Shown here piece by piece: positions 33,218 to 40,274 of a stretch of DNA of 40,274 nucleotides. The notes beneath the pieces are model-generated. The model saw only the letters and a list, made by a program, of their open reading frames with translations. It was not told the origin of the DNA and ran no database searches. The stretch lies in the NCBI RefSeq assembly GCF_023283535.1, contig NZ_JAKILT010000053.1, forward strand, positions 1 to 40,274, written 5' to 3'. Within the stretch, counting starts at the first letter, position 1, and each line of letters starts with the position of its first letter. The position numbers were made by a program, and so were the translations under genes. Source of the DNA: Shewanella sairae (GTDB lineage Bacteria > Pseudomonadota > Gammaproteobacteria > Enterobacterales > Shewanellaceae).

Positions 33218-33895
33218 GTGATGAGTAAAATTGACGAGGTTGTCTTCCTGCATCAGGTGGCATCTCCTTGCCACTTAGCAATACTTGCGGACTCAATTGG
33301 ATTGAAAACTCGGGTGGTCTCGAATGTGGACCAGCTAGAAGCAAACGCTAACAGTAATTGCTTTTTTTTAGTTTCGCAGCAAGGCGCGGCACTCGACAGT
33401 AACGGTATTCCTTTGGTGGCGACTCAATTAGTTAAACATGTGCCTGTTGCCTTGTACCAAGTTGACCGCGACGGATTGAACGGCGAGGCGGCTTTACTCG
33501 GCGGGATCAGCGGTTTGTTGTTTCAAGATGAGCGAATGGATTTGCTGTTAACCGGTTTGCGCAAAATGCTGGTTAATGAGCTTTGGTTTGATCGCCCGTT
33601 ATTAAGTAAGACTGTGCGCCATTTAATTAGTAAGGTTGAAGTGCCTAACAACCTATCCTCCGAGAGCTGTGAGGCAATAGAGCTACTCACTAAGCGCGAA
33701 AAAACCATTATCCAGTTGGTTTCTAGTGGGGCTCGAAATAAAGAAATCGCGACTAAATTAAGTATTAGCGAACACACTGTTAAGGCGCATATCTCGTCGA
33801 TATTCCGTAAAACTCAAGCGCGAAATAGGGTCGAACTGTTGCGCTGGGCACAATCATTTGAAACGCACCTTGAGCTTTTCTCTCTAAGTCACTAG
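33218..33895 (+). CDS. CsgD/VpsT-like LuxR-family regulator
   Basis: A protein of about 225 residues. The C-terminal LuxR helix-turn-helix (about 156-212) reads LTKREKTIIQLVSSGARNKE then IATKLSISEHTVKAHISSIF. The N-terminal half is a degenerate receiver: where an acceptor Asp would be, the strand reads FFLVSQQG. GISGLLFQDERMDLLLTGL followed by LWFDRPLLS closely resembles the CsgD segment before its DNA-binding domain. Regulators of this type control curli or matrix genes, and the VpsT branch binds c-di-GMP. No csg gene follows; the next gene is nupC after a 527-bp empty stretch. The start has GGGAG 9 bp upstream. Assignment to the CsgD group is firm, the target is not known. Confidence 0.8.
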   Translation: MMSKIDEVVFLHQVASPCHLAILADSIGLKTRVVSNVDQLEANANSNCFFLVSQQGAALDSNGIPLVATQLVKHVPVALYQVDRDGLNGEAALLGGISGLLFQDERMDLLLTGLRKMLVNELWFDRPLLSKTVRHLISKVEVPNNLSSESCEAIELLTKREKTIIQLVSSGARNKEIATKLSISEHTVKAHISSIFRKTQARNRVELLRWAQSFETHLELFSLSH

Positions 33896-34422
33896 TTATA
33901 TTTTATTTATGCTGCTTGGTATCCAACAGCGATAGCGGGCCTATCTAATCTTTATTGCTAAATAATGAGATGGCCTGCTTATTTATCCCTTTGATACGCT
34001 TGCTTTAATATCCGTTTAATACTTCATTGTTACTAATATCATAGCGACGACTAGCTGATATTTCGCCTAAACCTTGTTTTGGCCTCAAATATATCGACTA
34101 GGGTCTATTTTGTTAGGTTATAAACTTTCTAAAGTGTAGTTTTTTGATCTAAAGATTCACTTCTTGGCGAGTTTTAATACTCTTATAATTTGATTTATCA
34201 CGGCTTGCTAATGTTAATTTATGTGAGTGCTGGTTTGCGTTAGGTTTGATTTTTGATCGCAATCAGTTTTGCTTAAGTTGATCTTTTTGGTGTTAGTGAG
34301 CCAGATGTTTAAATGCTGCTCAAAATCACAATTTATCTATGCTAAAACTTGCCGAATCTCTTGCAGCAAAGTTGTGCCTGTATACACTGCGCTCATATCA
34401 AGATTTTAACGGTAATAAATGT
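33896..34422. other. AT-rich spacer, 527 bp, no gene
   Basis: Only very short frames, all without ribosome sites. It contains an FNR/EtrA-like site near its right end (34253-34266). I see no remnant of csg genes by eye and no terminator with a convincing stem. Confidence 0.5.
34253..34266 (+). promoter_or_regulatory. FNR/EtrA- (or CRP-) like site upstream of nupC
   Basis: TTGAT-CGCA-ATCAG matches TTGAT-N4-ATCAA at 9 of 10. It also scores 7 of 10 as a CRP box with N6 spacing; nucleoside uptake genes are usually CRP-controlled, so either protein could bind. It lies 157 bp before the chosen start. Confidence 0.5.
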
Positions 34423-35649
34423 ATGGAAGTTTTCATCAGTTTGTTCGGCATGCTATGTCTTATGGGATTAGCGGTCGCCCTATCAGAAAATAGAAAAGCA
34501 ATTAACCTTAGAACAGTATTAGGTGCATTAGCATTCCAAGTGGCTTTTGGCGCTTTTGTTATGTATGTGCCAATGGGGCAGGCAGTGCTTGATGGCGCAT
34601 CTAATGGCGTGATGCACGTGATTGGTTATGCTAACGAAGGTTTAACTTTCCTGTTTGGCGATCTGGCTAAGTTTGGTGTTGGCTTTATCTTTGTGATTAA
34701 CGTGCTATTCGTAGTGGTATTTATTAGCGCATTAATTGCCGTACTTTATTATCTTGGCATTATGCAGCTGGTTATTGGCCTTATCGGGGGCGGCTTATCT
34801 AAGCTACTGGGCTCTAGCCGCGCTGAATCATTATCGGCAACGGCTAACATCTTTGTTGGTCCAATTGAAGCGCCATCAATGGTGCGTCCTTTCGTAAAAC
34901 ATATGACTCGTTCTGAGTTATTCGCGGTAATGACCGGTGGTTTAGCGTCAGTTGCTGGCGGTACCATGATTGGTTATATCCAAATGGGTGTTGACGTTAA
35001 ATACGTGCTAACCGCAGCGTTTATGACGGCTCCAGCAGGTTTGCTGTTTGCTAAACTAATGTGGCCAGAAACTGAAACGCCAACCAACGACATCAAAAAA
35101 GTAATGGACGATGTAGAAGACAAACCTGCAAACGTGCTTGATGCTGCCGCTGGCGGCGCTGCCATGGGTATGCAGCAAGTATTGTCTGTATCGGCATTGT
35201 TGTTAGCATTCGTTGCGCTTATTGCTATGGTTAACGGCATGCTTGGTGGTATTGGTGGCTGGTTCGGCATTGAAGACTTAACCATGCAAGCTATCCTAGG
35301 TTACCTACTTGCACCGCTTGCTTGGGTGATGGGTGTACCTTGGAGCGAAGCAACACAAGCGGCATCGTTTATTGGCCAAAAGATGGTGATTAACGAGTTT
35401 GTTGCCTATATAGACTTCTTAAAAGTGGCTGACCAGCTATCTGAAAAAACTCAAATTATCATTAGTTTCGCTCTTTGTGGTTTTGCCAATATTGGTTCGC
35501 TGGCTATGGTAATTGGTGGTTTAGCGGCGCTTTGCCCTGAACGTCGACACGACTTAAGTGCATTGGGTATGAAGGCGTTAATCGCTGCAGCTCTAGCTAA
35601 CTTAATGAGCGGTACCATTGCAGGTTTACTATACAGCTTAGCGGGTTAA
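34423..35649 (+). CDS. nupC: NupC-family concentrative nucleoside transporter
   Basis: A 408-residue inner-membrane protein of the CNT family, which imports nucleosides with H+ or Na+. Family blocks: NRKAINLRTV, FVMYVPMGQ, FGVGFIFVINVLF, then SRAESLSATANIFVGPIEAP, GGLASVAGGTMIGYIQ, IGQKMVINEFVAY and CGFANIGSLAMVIGGL. The start at 34423 (MEVFISLFGMLCLMGLAVAL) matches NupC proteins. The frame extends 28 codons upstream to 34339, but that segment is unlike the family. Neither start has a strong ribosome site. It forms a nucleoside salvage pair with deoD 92 bp downstream. Confidence 0.9.
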   Translation: MEVFISLFGMLCLMGLAVALSENRKAINLRTVLGALAFQVAFGAFVMYVPMGQAVLDGASNGVMHVIGYANEGLTFLFGDLAKFGVGFIFVINVLFVVVFISALIAVLYYLGIMQLVIGLIGGGLSKLLGSSRAESLSATANIFVGPIEAPSMVRPFVKHMTRSELFAVMTGGLASVAGGTMIGYIQMGVDVKYVLTAAFMTAPAGLLFAKLMWPETETPTNDIKKVMDDVEDKPANVLDAAAGGAAMGMQQVLSVSALLLAFVALIAMVNGMLGGIGGWFGIEDLTMQAILGYLLAPLAWVMGVPWSEATQAASFIGQKMVINEFVAYIDFLKVADQLSEKTQIIISFALCGFANIGSLAMVIGGLAALCPERRHDLSALGMKALIAAALANLMSGTIAGLLYSLAG

Positions 35650-35691
35650 TGTGCCTGTAAGTCTGGCTTGAAATATTTATATTTTTATATC

Positions 35692-35730
35692 GAGCCGTCG
35701 TTTTCTAGCGCAAACAACGGCTCAATTTTT
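35692..35730 (+). terminator. Terminator or attenuator between nupC and deoD
   Basis: GAGCCGT-C-GTTT (35692-35703) pairs with AAAC-A-ACGGCTC (35712-35723), an 11-bp stem with one mismatch, followed by AATTTTT. The ribosome site of deoD starts immediately after, so read-through would be needed for co-expression. Confidence 0.65.
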
Positions 35731-35741
35731 GAGGAAATATC

Positions 35742-36452
35742 ATGACTCCACATATCAATGCCGAAAATGGCGCGTTTGCTAAAACTGTTCTAATGCCTGG
35801 CGATCCGCTACGTGCTAAGTACATCGCTGACAACTTTTTAGAAAACGCTGTGCTTGTGACTGATGTGCGTAACATGTTGGGTTACACCGGCGAATATAAT
35901 GGCAAAAAGATCTCCGTGATGGGGTCTGGTATGGGCGTGCCATCAATCTCTATTTACGCGAAAGAGCTAATCACTGAATATGGTGTAGAGAACATTGTTC
36001 GTATCGGTTCATGTGGTGCAATCAGCGACAAAATCAAGCTGATGGACGTGGTTATTGCTATGGGCGCAAGTACTGATTCTGGCGTTAACAGAACCCGTTT
36101 TGCTAATACAGATTTTGCCATGATTGCAGACTTTAACTTGTTAAAGCGTGCTGCAGACTCAGCTGAAAAGTTAGGTGCTAGCTACCATGTAGGTAACTTG
36201 TATACGTCTGATCTGTTCTATTGCGCAGATGAAAAACGTTACGACCTGATGGAAAAGTACGGCATCTTAGGCGTCGAAATGGAAGCGGCTGGCCTTTACG
36301 GTGTTGCAACTGAGTTTGGCGCTAATGCATTAGCAATGATGACAGTAACTGATCATATTCGCCAAGGTCTGCATTTAACGGCAGAAGAGCGTCAGCAAAC
36401 ACTAAATGACATGATTAAGCTCACATTAGACGCAGTTGAAGAACTTCTTTAA
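35742..36452 (+). CDS. deoD: Purine nucleoside phosphorylase, DeoD type
   Basis: A 236-residue enzyme that splits purine (deoxy)nucleosides with phosphate to base and (deoxy)ribose-1-phosphate. It starts MTPHINAENGAFA and has VLMPGDPLRAKYIA (phosphate site), GSGMGVPSISIYAKELI, RIGSCGA, the purine-site block YGILGVEMEAAGLYGVA and the catalytic Asp in VTDHIRQG. It aligns by eye along its full length with E. coli DeoD. The ribosome site GAGGAAA lies 7 bp before the ATG. It probably works with the upstream NupC on imported purine nucleosides. Confidence 0.96.
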   Translation: MTPHINAENGAFAKTVLMPGDPLRAKYIADNFLENAVLVTDVRNMLGYTGEYNGKKISVMGSGMGVPSISIYAKELITEYGVENIVRIGSCGAISDKIKLMDVVIAMGASTDSGVNRTRFANTDFAMIADFNLLKRAADSAEKLGASYHVGNLYTSDLFYCADEKRYDLMEKYGILGVEMEAAGLYGVATEFGANALAMMTVTDHIRQGLHLTAEERQQTLNDMIKLTLDAVEELL

Positions 36453-36804
36453 TCGCGATTAATGGTCGCTTAAGTTTACTTGGGTATCTTGCACGCCATT
36501 AGATAGTGCTCTGTTGTAAGTGTAACGTTTTACCCTATGGCCGCGGCTAGGCACATTAAGTTGGACGCCCAGCGTTATCAACAAAAAATACTAAGCCTAG
36601 TCGCGCGCCTATTCAGCCCAAATAGCAAACCTGCTGTTTGGGCTGAATTGTTTCTGTTCATTACATGATATCTATCCTGCCTATATCCCTATTACTTTTT
36701 ATTCCCACTCTAAAGTTAAAACAGCCAAGCAAGATTTTGATAGGTTTAAAGATCTTTGCAGACAAAGTAGACTAGTTGCACTAATAGTATTTTTGGAAAA
36801 AGAA
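36453..36804. other. Spacer after deoD with two inverted repeats (352 bp, no gene)
   Basis: No coding frame. GCGGCTAGGC (36543-36552) pairs with GCCTAGTCGC (36595-36604) across 42 bp, and directly beyond lies the strong hairpin 36611-36648. The first pair could form a small structured RNA or simply strengthen termination. Confidence 0.45.
36611..36655 (+). terminator. Terminator of deoD
   Basis: Perfect 12-bp stem ATTCAGCCCAAA (36611-36622) / TTTGGGCTGAAT (36637-36648), then TGTTTCTGTT. It lies 159 bp after the deoD stop. Confidence 0.65.
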
Positions 36805-37242
36805 ATGTCGATTTGGTTTAAGCCAGTAACGCTTGAGATCTGCGCTAAGATGGATGCCGGAATGCACGGTAAAGGCACCTTGATGCAAACGATGGGGATC
36901 ACCATTACCGAGATTGGTGACGATTATATGGTAGCGACTATGCCCGCATCACCAGCTATCCATAATCCATTAGGCATTGTCCACGGCGGCGCAAATGTGG
37001 CATTGGCAGAAACGGTTGCCAGCTATGCGGCTAACTTTGCAGTCGACTTTGAAAACTACTACTGTGTAGGCCAAGAGATCAATGCTAACCATCTCAAAGC
37101 TTCACGTAATGGCATATTAACCGCCACGGCTAAGCCTGTGCATCTAGGTAAGCGCAGCTCAGTATGGGAAGTGCTGATTCATAATAGTGCGGGTGAGTTA
37201 TGCTGTATCTCACGCATGACGGCGGCGGTAGTAAAGCGCTAA
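36805..37242 (+). CDS. Hotdog-fold acyl-CoA thioesterase (PaaI/YdiI-like)
   Basis: A 145-residue cytoplasmic protein of the PaaI/EntH thioesterase group. The signature HNPLGIVHGGANVALAET (about 46-63) includes the catalytic HGG and the Glu near the next helix. MGITITEIGDDYMVATMP precedes it, and the strand pair VHLGKRSSVWEV follows. Such enzymes hydrolyse acyl- or aroyl-CoA thioesters; the substrate here is unknown. I use ATG 36805 with GGAAAAAG upstream; a TTG four codons earlier is less likely. It is a single gene with empty flanks. Confidence 0.87.
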   Translation: MSIWFKPVTLEICAKMDAGMHGKGTLMQTMGITITEIGDDYMVATMPASPAIHNPLGIVHGGANVALAETVASYAANFAVDFENYYCVGQEINANHLKASRNGILTATAKPVHLGKRSSVWEVLIHNSAGELCCISRMTAAVVKR

Positions 37243-37315
37243 TTGCCTTCACTAGAGGCTAAATCGCATTTGTCGCTGTAATTTGTTTGTTTCCCCCTGT
37301 TTTATTGGTGATTAT

Positions 37316-37329
37316 TTGATCATAATAAA
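37316..37329 (+). promoter_or_regulatory. FNR/EtrA-like site upstream of the small membrane protein
   Basis: TTGAT-CATA-ATAAA matches TTGAT-N4-ATCAA at 9 of 10, 91 bp before the ATG at 37420. No strong -10 was recognised at the canonical distance. Confidence 0.4.
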
Positions 37330-37419
37330 GTCATGTTTCGAGTATCTGTTGTTGGACTCAGTGAATACTGTGACTAAAAACTGCTCGGATAAAGCATGAG
37401 AGCAAAGTAGGAGGAAGCT

Positions 37420-37674
37420 ATGGATAACGCAACAATATGGGAATGGGTTGGATATTTGGCGTCAGTAGTTGTCGCTATCTCGCTGATGATGTCCAACATT
37501 AAAAAGCTGCGTTGGTGGAATCTTATTGGCGCTGCGCTATTTGTGGCCTATGGCTTAGCTATTGATGCTATTCCGGTTGCGCTGGTGAATTTCTTTATTG
37601 TGCTGATTGACGCCTATTACTTAGTGAAGCTTTATAAAGCGGAATCACAAATTAACAACACCACAGAATTGTAA
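37420..37674 (+). CDS. Small three-span membrane protein, PQ-loop/YgjV-like
   Basis: An 84-residue protein with three hydrophobic spans (about 9-27, 33-51, 53-71). The pattern VGYLASVVVAISLMMSNIKK then LRWWNLIGAALFVAYGL resembles one half of a SWEET/PQ-loop repeat and the YgjV group. Function is unknown; it might act as an oligomer. The start is fixed by a very strong GGAGGA 6 bp upstream. It has its own terminator, so it is monocistronic. Confidence 0.8.
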   Translation: MDNATIWEWVGYLASVVVAISLMMSNIKKLRWWNLIGAALFVAYGLAIDAIPVALVNFFIVLIDAYYLVKLYKAESQINNTTEL

Positions 37675-37689
37675 AAAATAGCCAGTTGA

Positions 37690-37719
37690 GGGAAGAAACG
37701 ACTCATTCTTCCCTTTTTT
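37690..37719 (+). terminator. Terminator of the small membrane protein gene
   Basis: Perfect 8-bp stem GGGAAGAA / TTCTTCCC with an 8-nt loop, then TTTTTT. Confidence 0.9.
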
Positions 37720-37854
37720 AACAAAAGTAAATAGAGTTAAAACTCTCATTTTTGGCTTTATCCTCTGTTTTATTATCAAAAAATTGTAATTTTCTAGCAT
37801 TTAAAACTCACAAACTCAAAACTTGTTGGCGATTAAATCTGAACATTTCGTTTA

Positions 37855-37868
37855 TTGATTAACATCAA
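37855..37868. promoter_or_regulatory. Perfect FNR/EtrA box in front of the catalase gene
   Basis: TTGAT-TAAC-ATCAA is an exact match to the FNR consensus. It covers the -35 of the candidate promoter TTGATT-17-TTTAAT, a position from which a bound FNR-type protein would repress under low oxygen. Confidence 0.65.
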
Positions 37869-38079
37869 TACTGTTAATTTAATTCAACACTACTCTGCAA
37901 GCTCTTAATTGAATTGAAGTTTATTCAGCTCGATTTCATTATGGTTTTTCAATCTACAATTCAGTTTAAGCTTATCTGATTTAATCGTTTTATTGTTTTT
38001 GATACAGCGTCTATTCTTATCACATCGACAAGCGGTGAGTACCGCGTTGCCATAGCGTATCGAAGATAGAGGATAAACC

Positions 38080-38133
38080 ATGGCCACCCTATTTGATTTA
38101 ATCGAAACTTGGTTGGAATCTAACCAAGATTGA
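38080..38133 (+). CDS. 17-codon leader peptide ORF upstream of catalase
   Basis: ATG GCC ACC ... TGA encodes MATLFDLIETWLESNQD, an acidic amphipathic peptide. GAGGA lies 8 bp before the ATG, a good ribosome site. The stop codon (38131-38133) overlaps the GAGGAG that serves catalase (38132-38137), so ribosomes leaving the leader can re-initiate at the catalase ATG 12 nt away. This suggests translational coupling or a regulatory leader. I recognise no family; a chance ORF is possible, but the ribosome site and overlap argue against it. Confidence 0.5.
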   Translation: MATLFDLIETWLESNQD

Positions 38134-38144
38134 GGAGTAATATT

Positions 38145-39608
38145 ATGAGTCAGCAAAACCGAGTTCTTACCGCACAAAATGGCGCACCAATCAGCGATGA
38201 CCAAAACTCACTGTCAGCAGGCGAGCGTGGTCCATTATTATTACAAGATTGGCACCTTATTGAGAAGCTTGCGCATTTTAACCGCGAGCGTATTCCTGAG
38301 CGTATCGTGCACGCTAAAGGTACCGGCGTTTACGGTAAGTTCACCCTGACCCGTGATATGAGTGAGTACACGATTGCTGACCACTTCAATGGTGTTGGTA
38401 AAGAAACTGAAACCTTTGTCCGTTTCTCAACTGTAGGTGGTGAAATGGGTTCTGCTGATGCAGAGCGCGATCCGCGTGGCTTTGGTCTACGTTTTTACAC
38501 GACTCGTGGTAATCACGATATCGTAGGTAACAATACGCCGACGTTCTTCTTACGTGATGGCATTAAGTTCCCAGACTTTATCCATACGCAGAAGCGTAAT
38601 CCACAGACAAACCTGAAAGATCCACATGCAATGTGGGACTTCTGGGCACTAAATCCAGAAGCTATGCATCAGGTGACAGTATTGATGTCAGACCGTGGTA
38701 TCCCAGCTAACTACCGTCAAATGCATGGTTTTGGTTCACACACATTCTCTTTCTGGAATGCAGAAGGTGAGCGTTTCTGGGTGAAGTTCCACTTTAAGAC
38801 TAAGCAAGGTATTGCTAACTTAACTGCTGAGCAGGCGGATATCCTTAAAGGTATTGATCCTGATTCGTCACAGCGCGATATGGTGGCAGCGATTACCGAC
38901 GGTAACTTCCCTAAGTGGGCTGTAAAAGTGCAAATCATGCCAGAAGCAGAGGCTAACACTTACAAGATCAACCCGTTTGACCTTACCAAAGTATGGCCAC
39001 ACGCCGATTATCCACTGATTGAAATTGGTGAGTTAGAGCTAAACCGTTTACCGCAAAACTACTTTGCAGAAGTTGAGCAAGTGGCATTAGCGCCAAGCAA
39101 CTTGGTACCAGGTGTAGGGGCATCGCCAGACAAGATGCTGCAAGCACGCTTATTCGCTTACGCTGACGCTCAACGCTACCGTATTGGTGCCAACTACAAC
39201 CAGTTAGCTGTTAACTGCCCACATGCAACAACGGCTAATCATCATCAGCGTGGCGGAGCAATGGCGGGTACACAATGTCCATTCTCTGGTAGCCAAACAG
39301 GTGGTGATGCAAGCAGAAACTACGGACCAAACAGCTTTGATGGCTTACAAGACCAAGCGCAATTTGCTGAGCCACCACTGCGTTTAGATGGCGAAGCTGA
39401 CCGCTACAGTCGTTACGACCAAGATGATTTCAGTCAAGCTGGTGATTTGTATCGTCTACTGCCAGAAGATGAAAAAGCGCGCTTGATTGCTAACATCGCT
39501 GGTACATTAAGTGTAGTAAGCGAAGCCACTAAACTGAAGATGGTAGAGCACTTTACCGCTGCAGACAGTGACTACGGTCAGCGTGTTAAAAGCGCAATCG
39601 GCATGTAA
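38145..39608 (+). CDS. Monofunctional heme catalase, small-subunit type
   Basis: A 487-residue catalase that converts hydrogen peroxide to water and oxygen. The active-site motif RIPERIVHAKGTGVYG carries His56, VGNNTPTFF carries Asn129/130, and RLFAYADAQRYRIG carries the heme-ligand Tyr339. Length near 480 and absence of a C-terminal flavodoxin-like domain place it among small-subunit (clade 3) catalases; there is no signal peptide, so it is cytoplasmic. I start at the ATG 38145 with GAGGAG 7 bp upstream. An earlier TTG in the same frame (38130) lies inside the leader peptide ORF. The symbol (katA or katB) cannot be decided here. Control probably involves the FNR box at 37855 and the leader ORF. 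Confidence 0.96.
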   Translation: MSQQNRVLTAQNGAPISDDQNSLSAGERGPLLLQDWHLIEKLAHFNRERIPERIVHAKGTGVYGKFTLTRDMSEYTIADHFNGVGKETETFVRFSTVGGEMGSADAERDPRGFGLRFYTTRGNHDIVGNNTPTFFLRDGIKFPDFIHTQKRNPQTNLKDPHAMWDFWALNPEAMHQVTVLMSDRGIPANYRQMHGFGSHTFSFWNAEGERFWVKFHFKTKQGIANLTAEQADILKGIDPDSSQRDMVAAITDGNFPKWAVKVQIMPEAEANTYKINPFDLTKVWPHADYPLIEIGELELNRLPQNYFAEVEQVALAPSNLVPGVGASPDKMLQARLFAYADAQRYRIGANYNQLAVNCPHATTANHHQRGGAMAGTQCPFSGSQTGGDASRNYGPNSFDGLQDQAQFAEPPLRLDGEADRYSRYDQDDFSQAGDLYRLLPEDEKARLIANIAGTLSVVSEATKLKMVEHFTAADSDYGQRVKSAIGM

Positions 39609-39658
39609 CGCGACTCCGCTAACTTTGCTTTAGTAGGCGTTAGCCATCAGTCAGCAAC

Positions 39659-39697
39659 AAAAAAGGCAAAACAGTGATACTGTTTTGCCTTTTTTTG
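39659..39697 (+). terminator. Terminator of the catalase gene
   Basis: Long perfect stem AAAAGGCAAAACAGT / ACTGTTTTGCCTTTT with a GAT loop, then a T-run that runs straight into the first REP element. Confidence 0.9.
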
Positions 39698-40274
39698 TAG
39701 GTTGGGCTTTAGCCCATCAGGTTCATGGTTTCATGGGGGTAATTTGTCGGCATAAATGCCGACCTACAATGTGTGTTGTTAGCCTTTAGCACGAATTGAT
39801 TAGCTCAGCTATTTAACCAAATTCTCATGCGCCCTCTAGTAGGTTGGCTTTAGCCCATCAGGTTCATGGTTTTATCGCTAAACTTGTCGGCATAAATGCC
39901 GACCTACAATGTGGTGTTGTTAGCCTTTAGCACGAATTGATTAGCTCAGCTATTTAACCAAATTCTCATGCAACCAACTAAATACTCAAGCCCTCTAGTA
40001 GGTTGGCTTTAGCCCATCAGGTTCATGGTTTTATCGCTAAACTTGTCGGCATAAATGCCGACCTACAATGTGTGTTGTTAGCCTTTAGCACGAATTGATA
40101 GGCTCAGCTATTTAACCAAATTCTCATGCAACCAACTAAATACTCAAGCCTTCTAGTAGGTTGGGCTTTAGCCCATCAGGTTTATGGTTTTATCGCTAAA
40201 TTTGACGGCATAAATGCCGACCTACAATGTGTGTTGTTAGCCTTTAGCACGAATTGATTGGCTCAGCTATTTAA
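39697..40274. repeat. Tandem array of REP/BIME-like elements (four copies, cut by window edge)
   Basis: Copies of the core lie at 39697-39767, 39839-39907, 39998-40066 and 40156-40225. Each core starts GTAGGTTGG(G)CTTTAGCCCA and ends GTCGGCATAAATGCCGACCTAC-type, so two related hairpins face each other with GTAGGT/ACCTAC at the ends (a BIME arrangement; copies 2 and 3 have lost one G, and copy 4 reads GACGGC). The cores are joined by a conserved linker of about 90 bp (TGTTAGCCTTTAGCACGAAT and following). The repeat period is 142, 159 and 158 bp; the first linker lacks about 17 bp present in later ones. There is no coding frame. The array continues beyond the window. Confidence 0.9.

Larger units (their letters stand above)
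37675..38079. promoter_or_regulatory. Catalase promoter region and long leader (405 bp)
   Basis: After the terminator the stretch is AT-rich without a gene of usual size. It holds a candidate sigma-70 promoter, TTGATT (37855-37860), 17 bp, TTTAAT (37878-37883), whose -35 overlaps a perfect FNR box. A weak AATTCAA/TTGAATT dyad lies at 37881-37915. The predicted untranslated leader before the small ORF is about 190 nt. No clear OxyR site was found by eye. Confidence 0.45.

Noticed and set aside
33896..34422. Remnant curli genes after the CsgD-like regulator
   Set aside because: No frame with curlin repeats or Csg motifs could be read in any frame by eye.
39697..40274. CRISPR array
   Set aside because: Repeats are long, the 'spacers' are themselves conserved between units, and no cas gene is present.

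Overview
The window reads as a chromosomal segment of a gammaproteobacterium, most likely Shewanella. The evidence is a periplasmic nitrate reductase operon in the order napDAGHB, a very large single-chain biotin-dependent carboxylase next to a LysR gene, and serA, yjdF-like, csgD-like, nupC and deoD genes in a row. From memory this broadly follows the SO_08xx region of S. oneidensis; no alignment was run. No phage, integrase, IS transposase, CRISPR array, tRNA or rRNA was seen.

Layout. 1-3164 (+): 3' part of a Fap-type functional-amyloid locus, with a fibre-like C-terminal fragment, a C39-type peptidase, a FapE-like secreted protein and a FapF-like coiled-coil/beta-barrel protein. 3262-10101: a LysR regulator divergent from the 1518-residue carboxylase, then a PAS-GGDEF protein. 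10180-13010: a second LysR, an unlisted 45-codon ORF, two small conserved proteins and a tandem universal stress protein. 13089-17956 (-): napDAGHB, preceded by CRP-, FNR/EtrA- and NarP-like sites and a Fur-like box. 18437-22846 (-): an ABC exporter operon with an AttH-like lipoprotein. 23187-29655 (+): a five-PAS hybrid histidine kinase and an HD-GYP response regulator. 29753-32140 (-): ygfZ and serA. 32405-39608 (+): a YjdF-like membrane protein, a CsgD-like regulator, nupC-deoD, a hotdog thioesterase, a small membrane protein, a 17-codon leader ORF and a catalase. 39697 to the end: a tandem array of REP/BIME-like inverted repeats cut by the window edge.

Three themes link the genes. The first is anaerobic respiration and redox control: nap has a stacked regulatory region, and FNR/EtrA-type boxes lie before usp, nupC, the 84-residue membrane protein and the catalase. 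The catalase box is a perfect match that overlaps a candidate -35. The second is matrix and c-di-GMP: an amyloid locus, a diguanylate cyclase, an HD-GYP phosphodiesterase and an orphan CsgD-like regulator. The third is ordinary housekeeping (serA, ygfZ, nucleoside salvage).

The least explained items are the interrupted amyloid fibre gene with a GNRA-capped hairpin before the peptidase, the reordered carboxylase with a roughly 400-residue unassigned insert, the lipobox on NapB, and the catalase leader peptide with its FNR-overlapped promoter.
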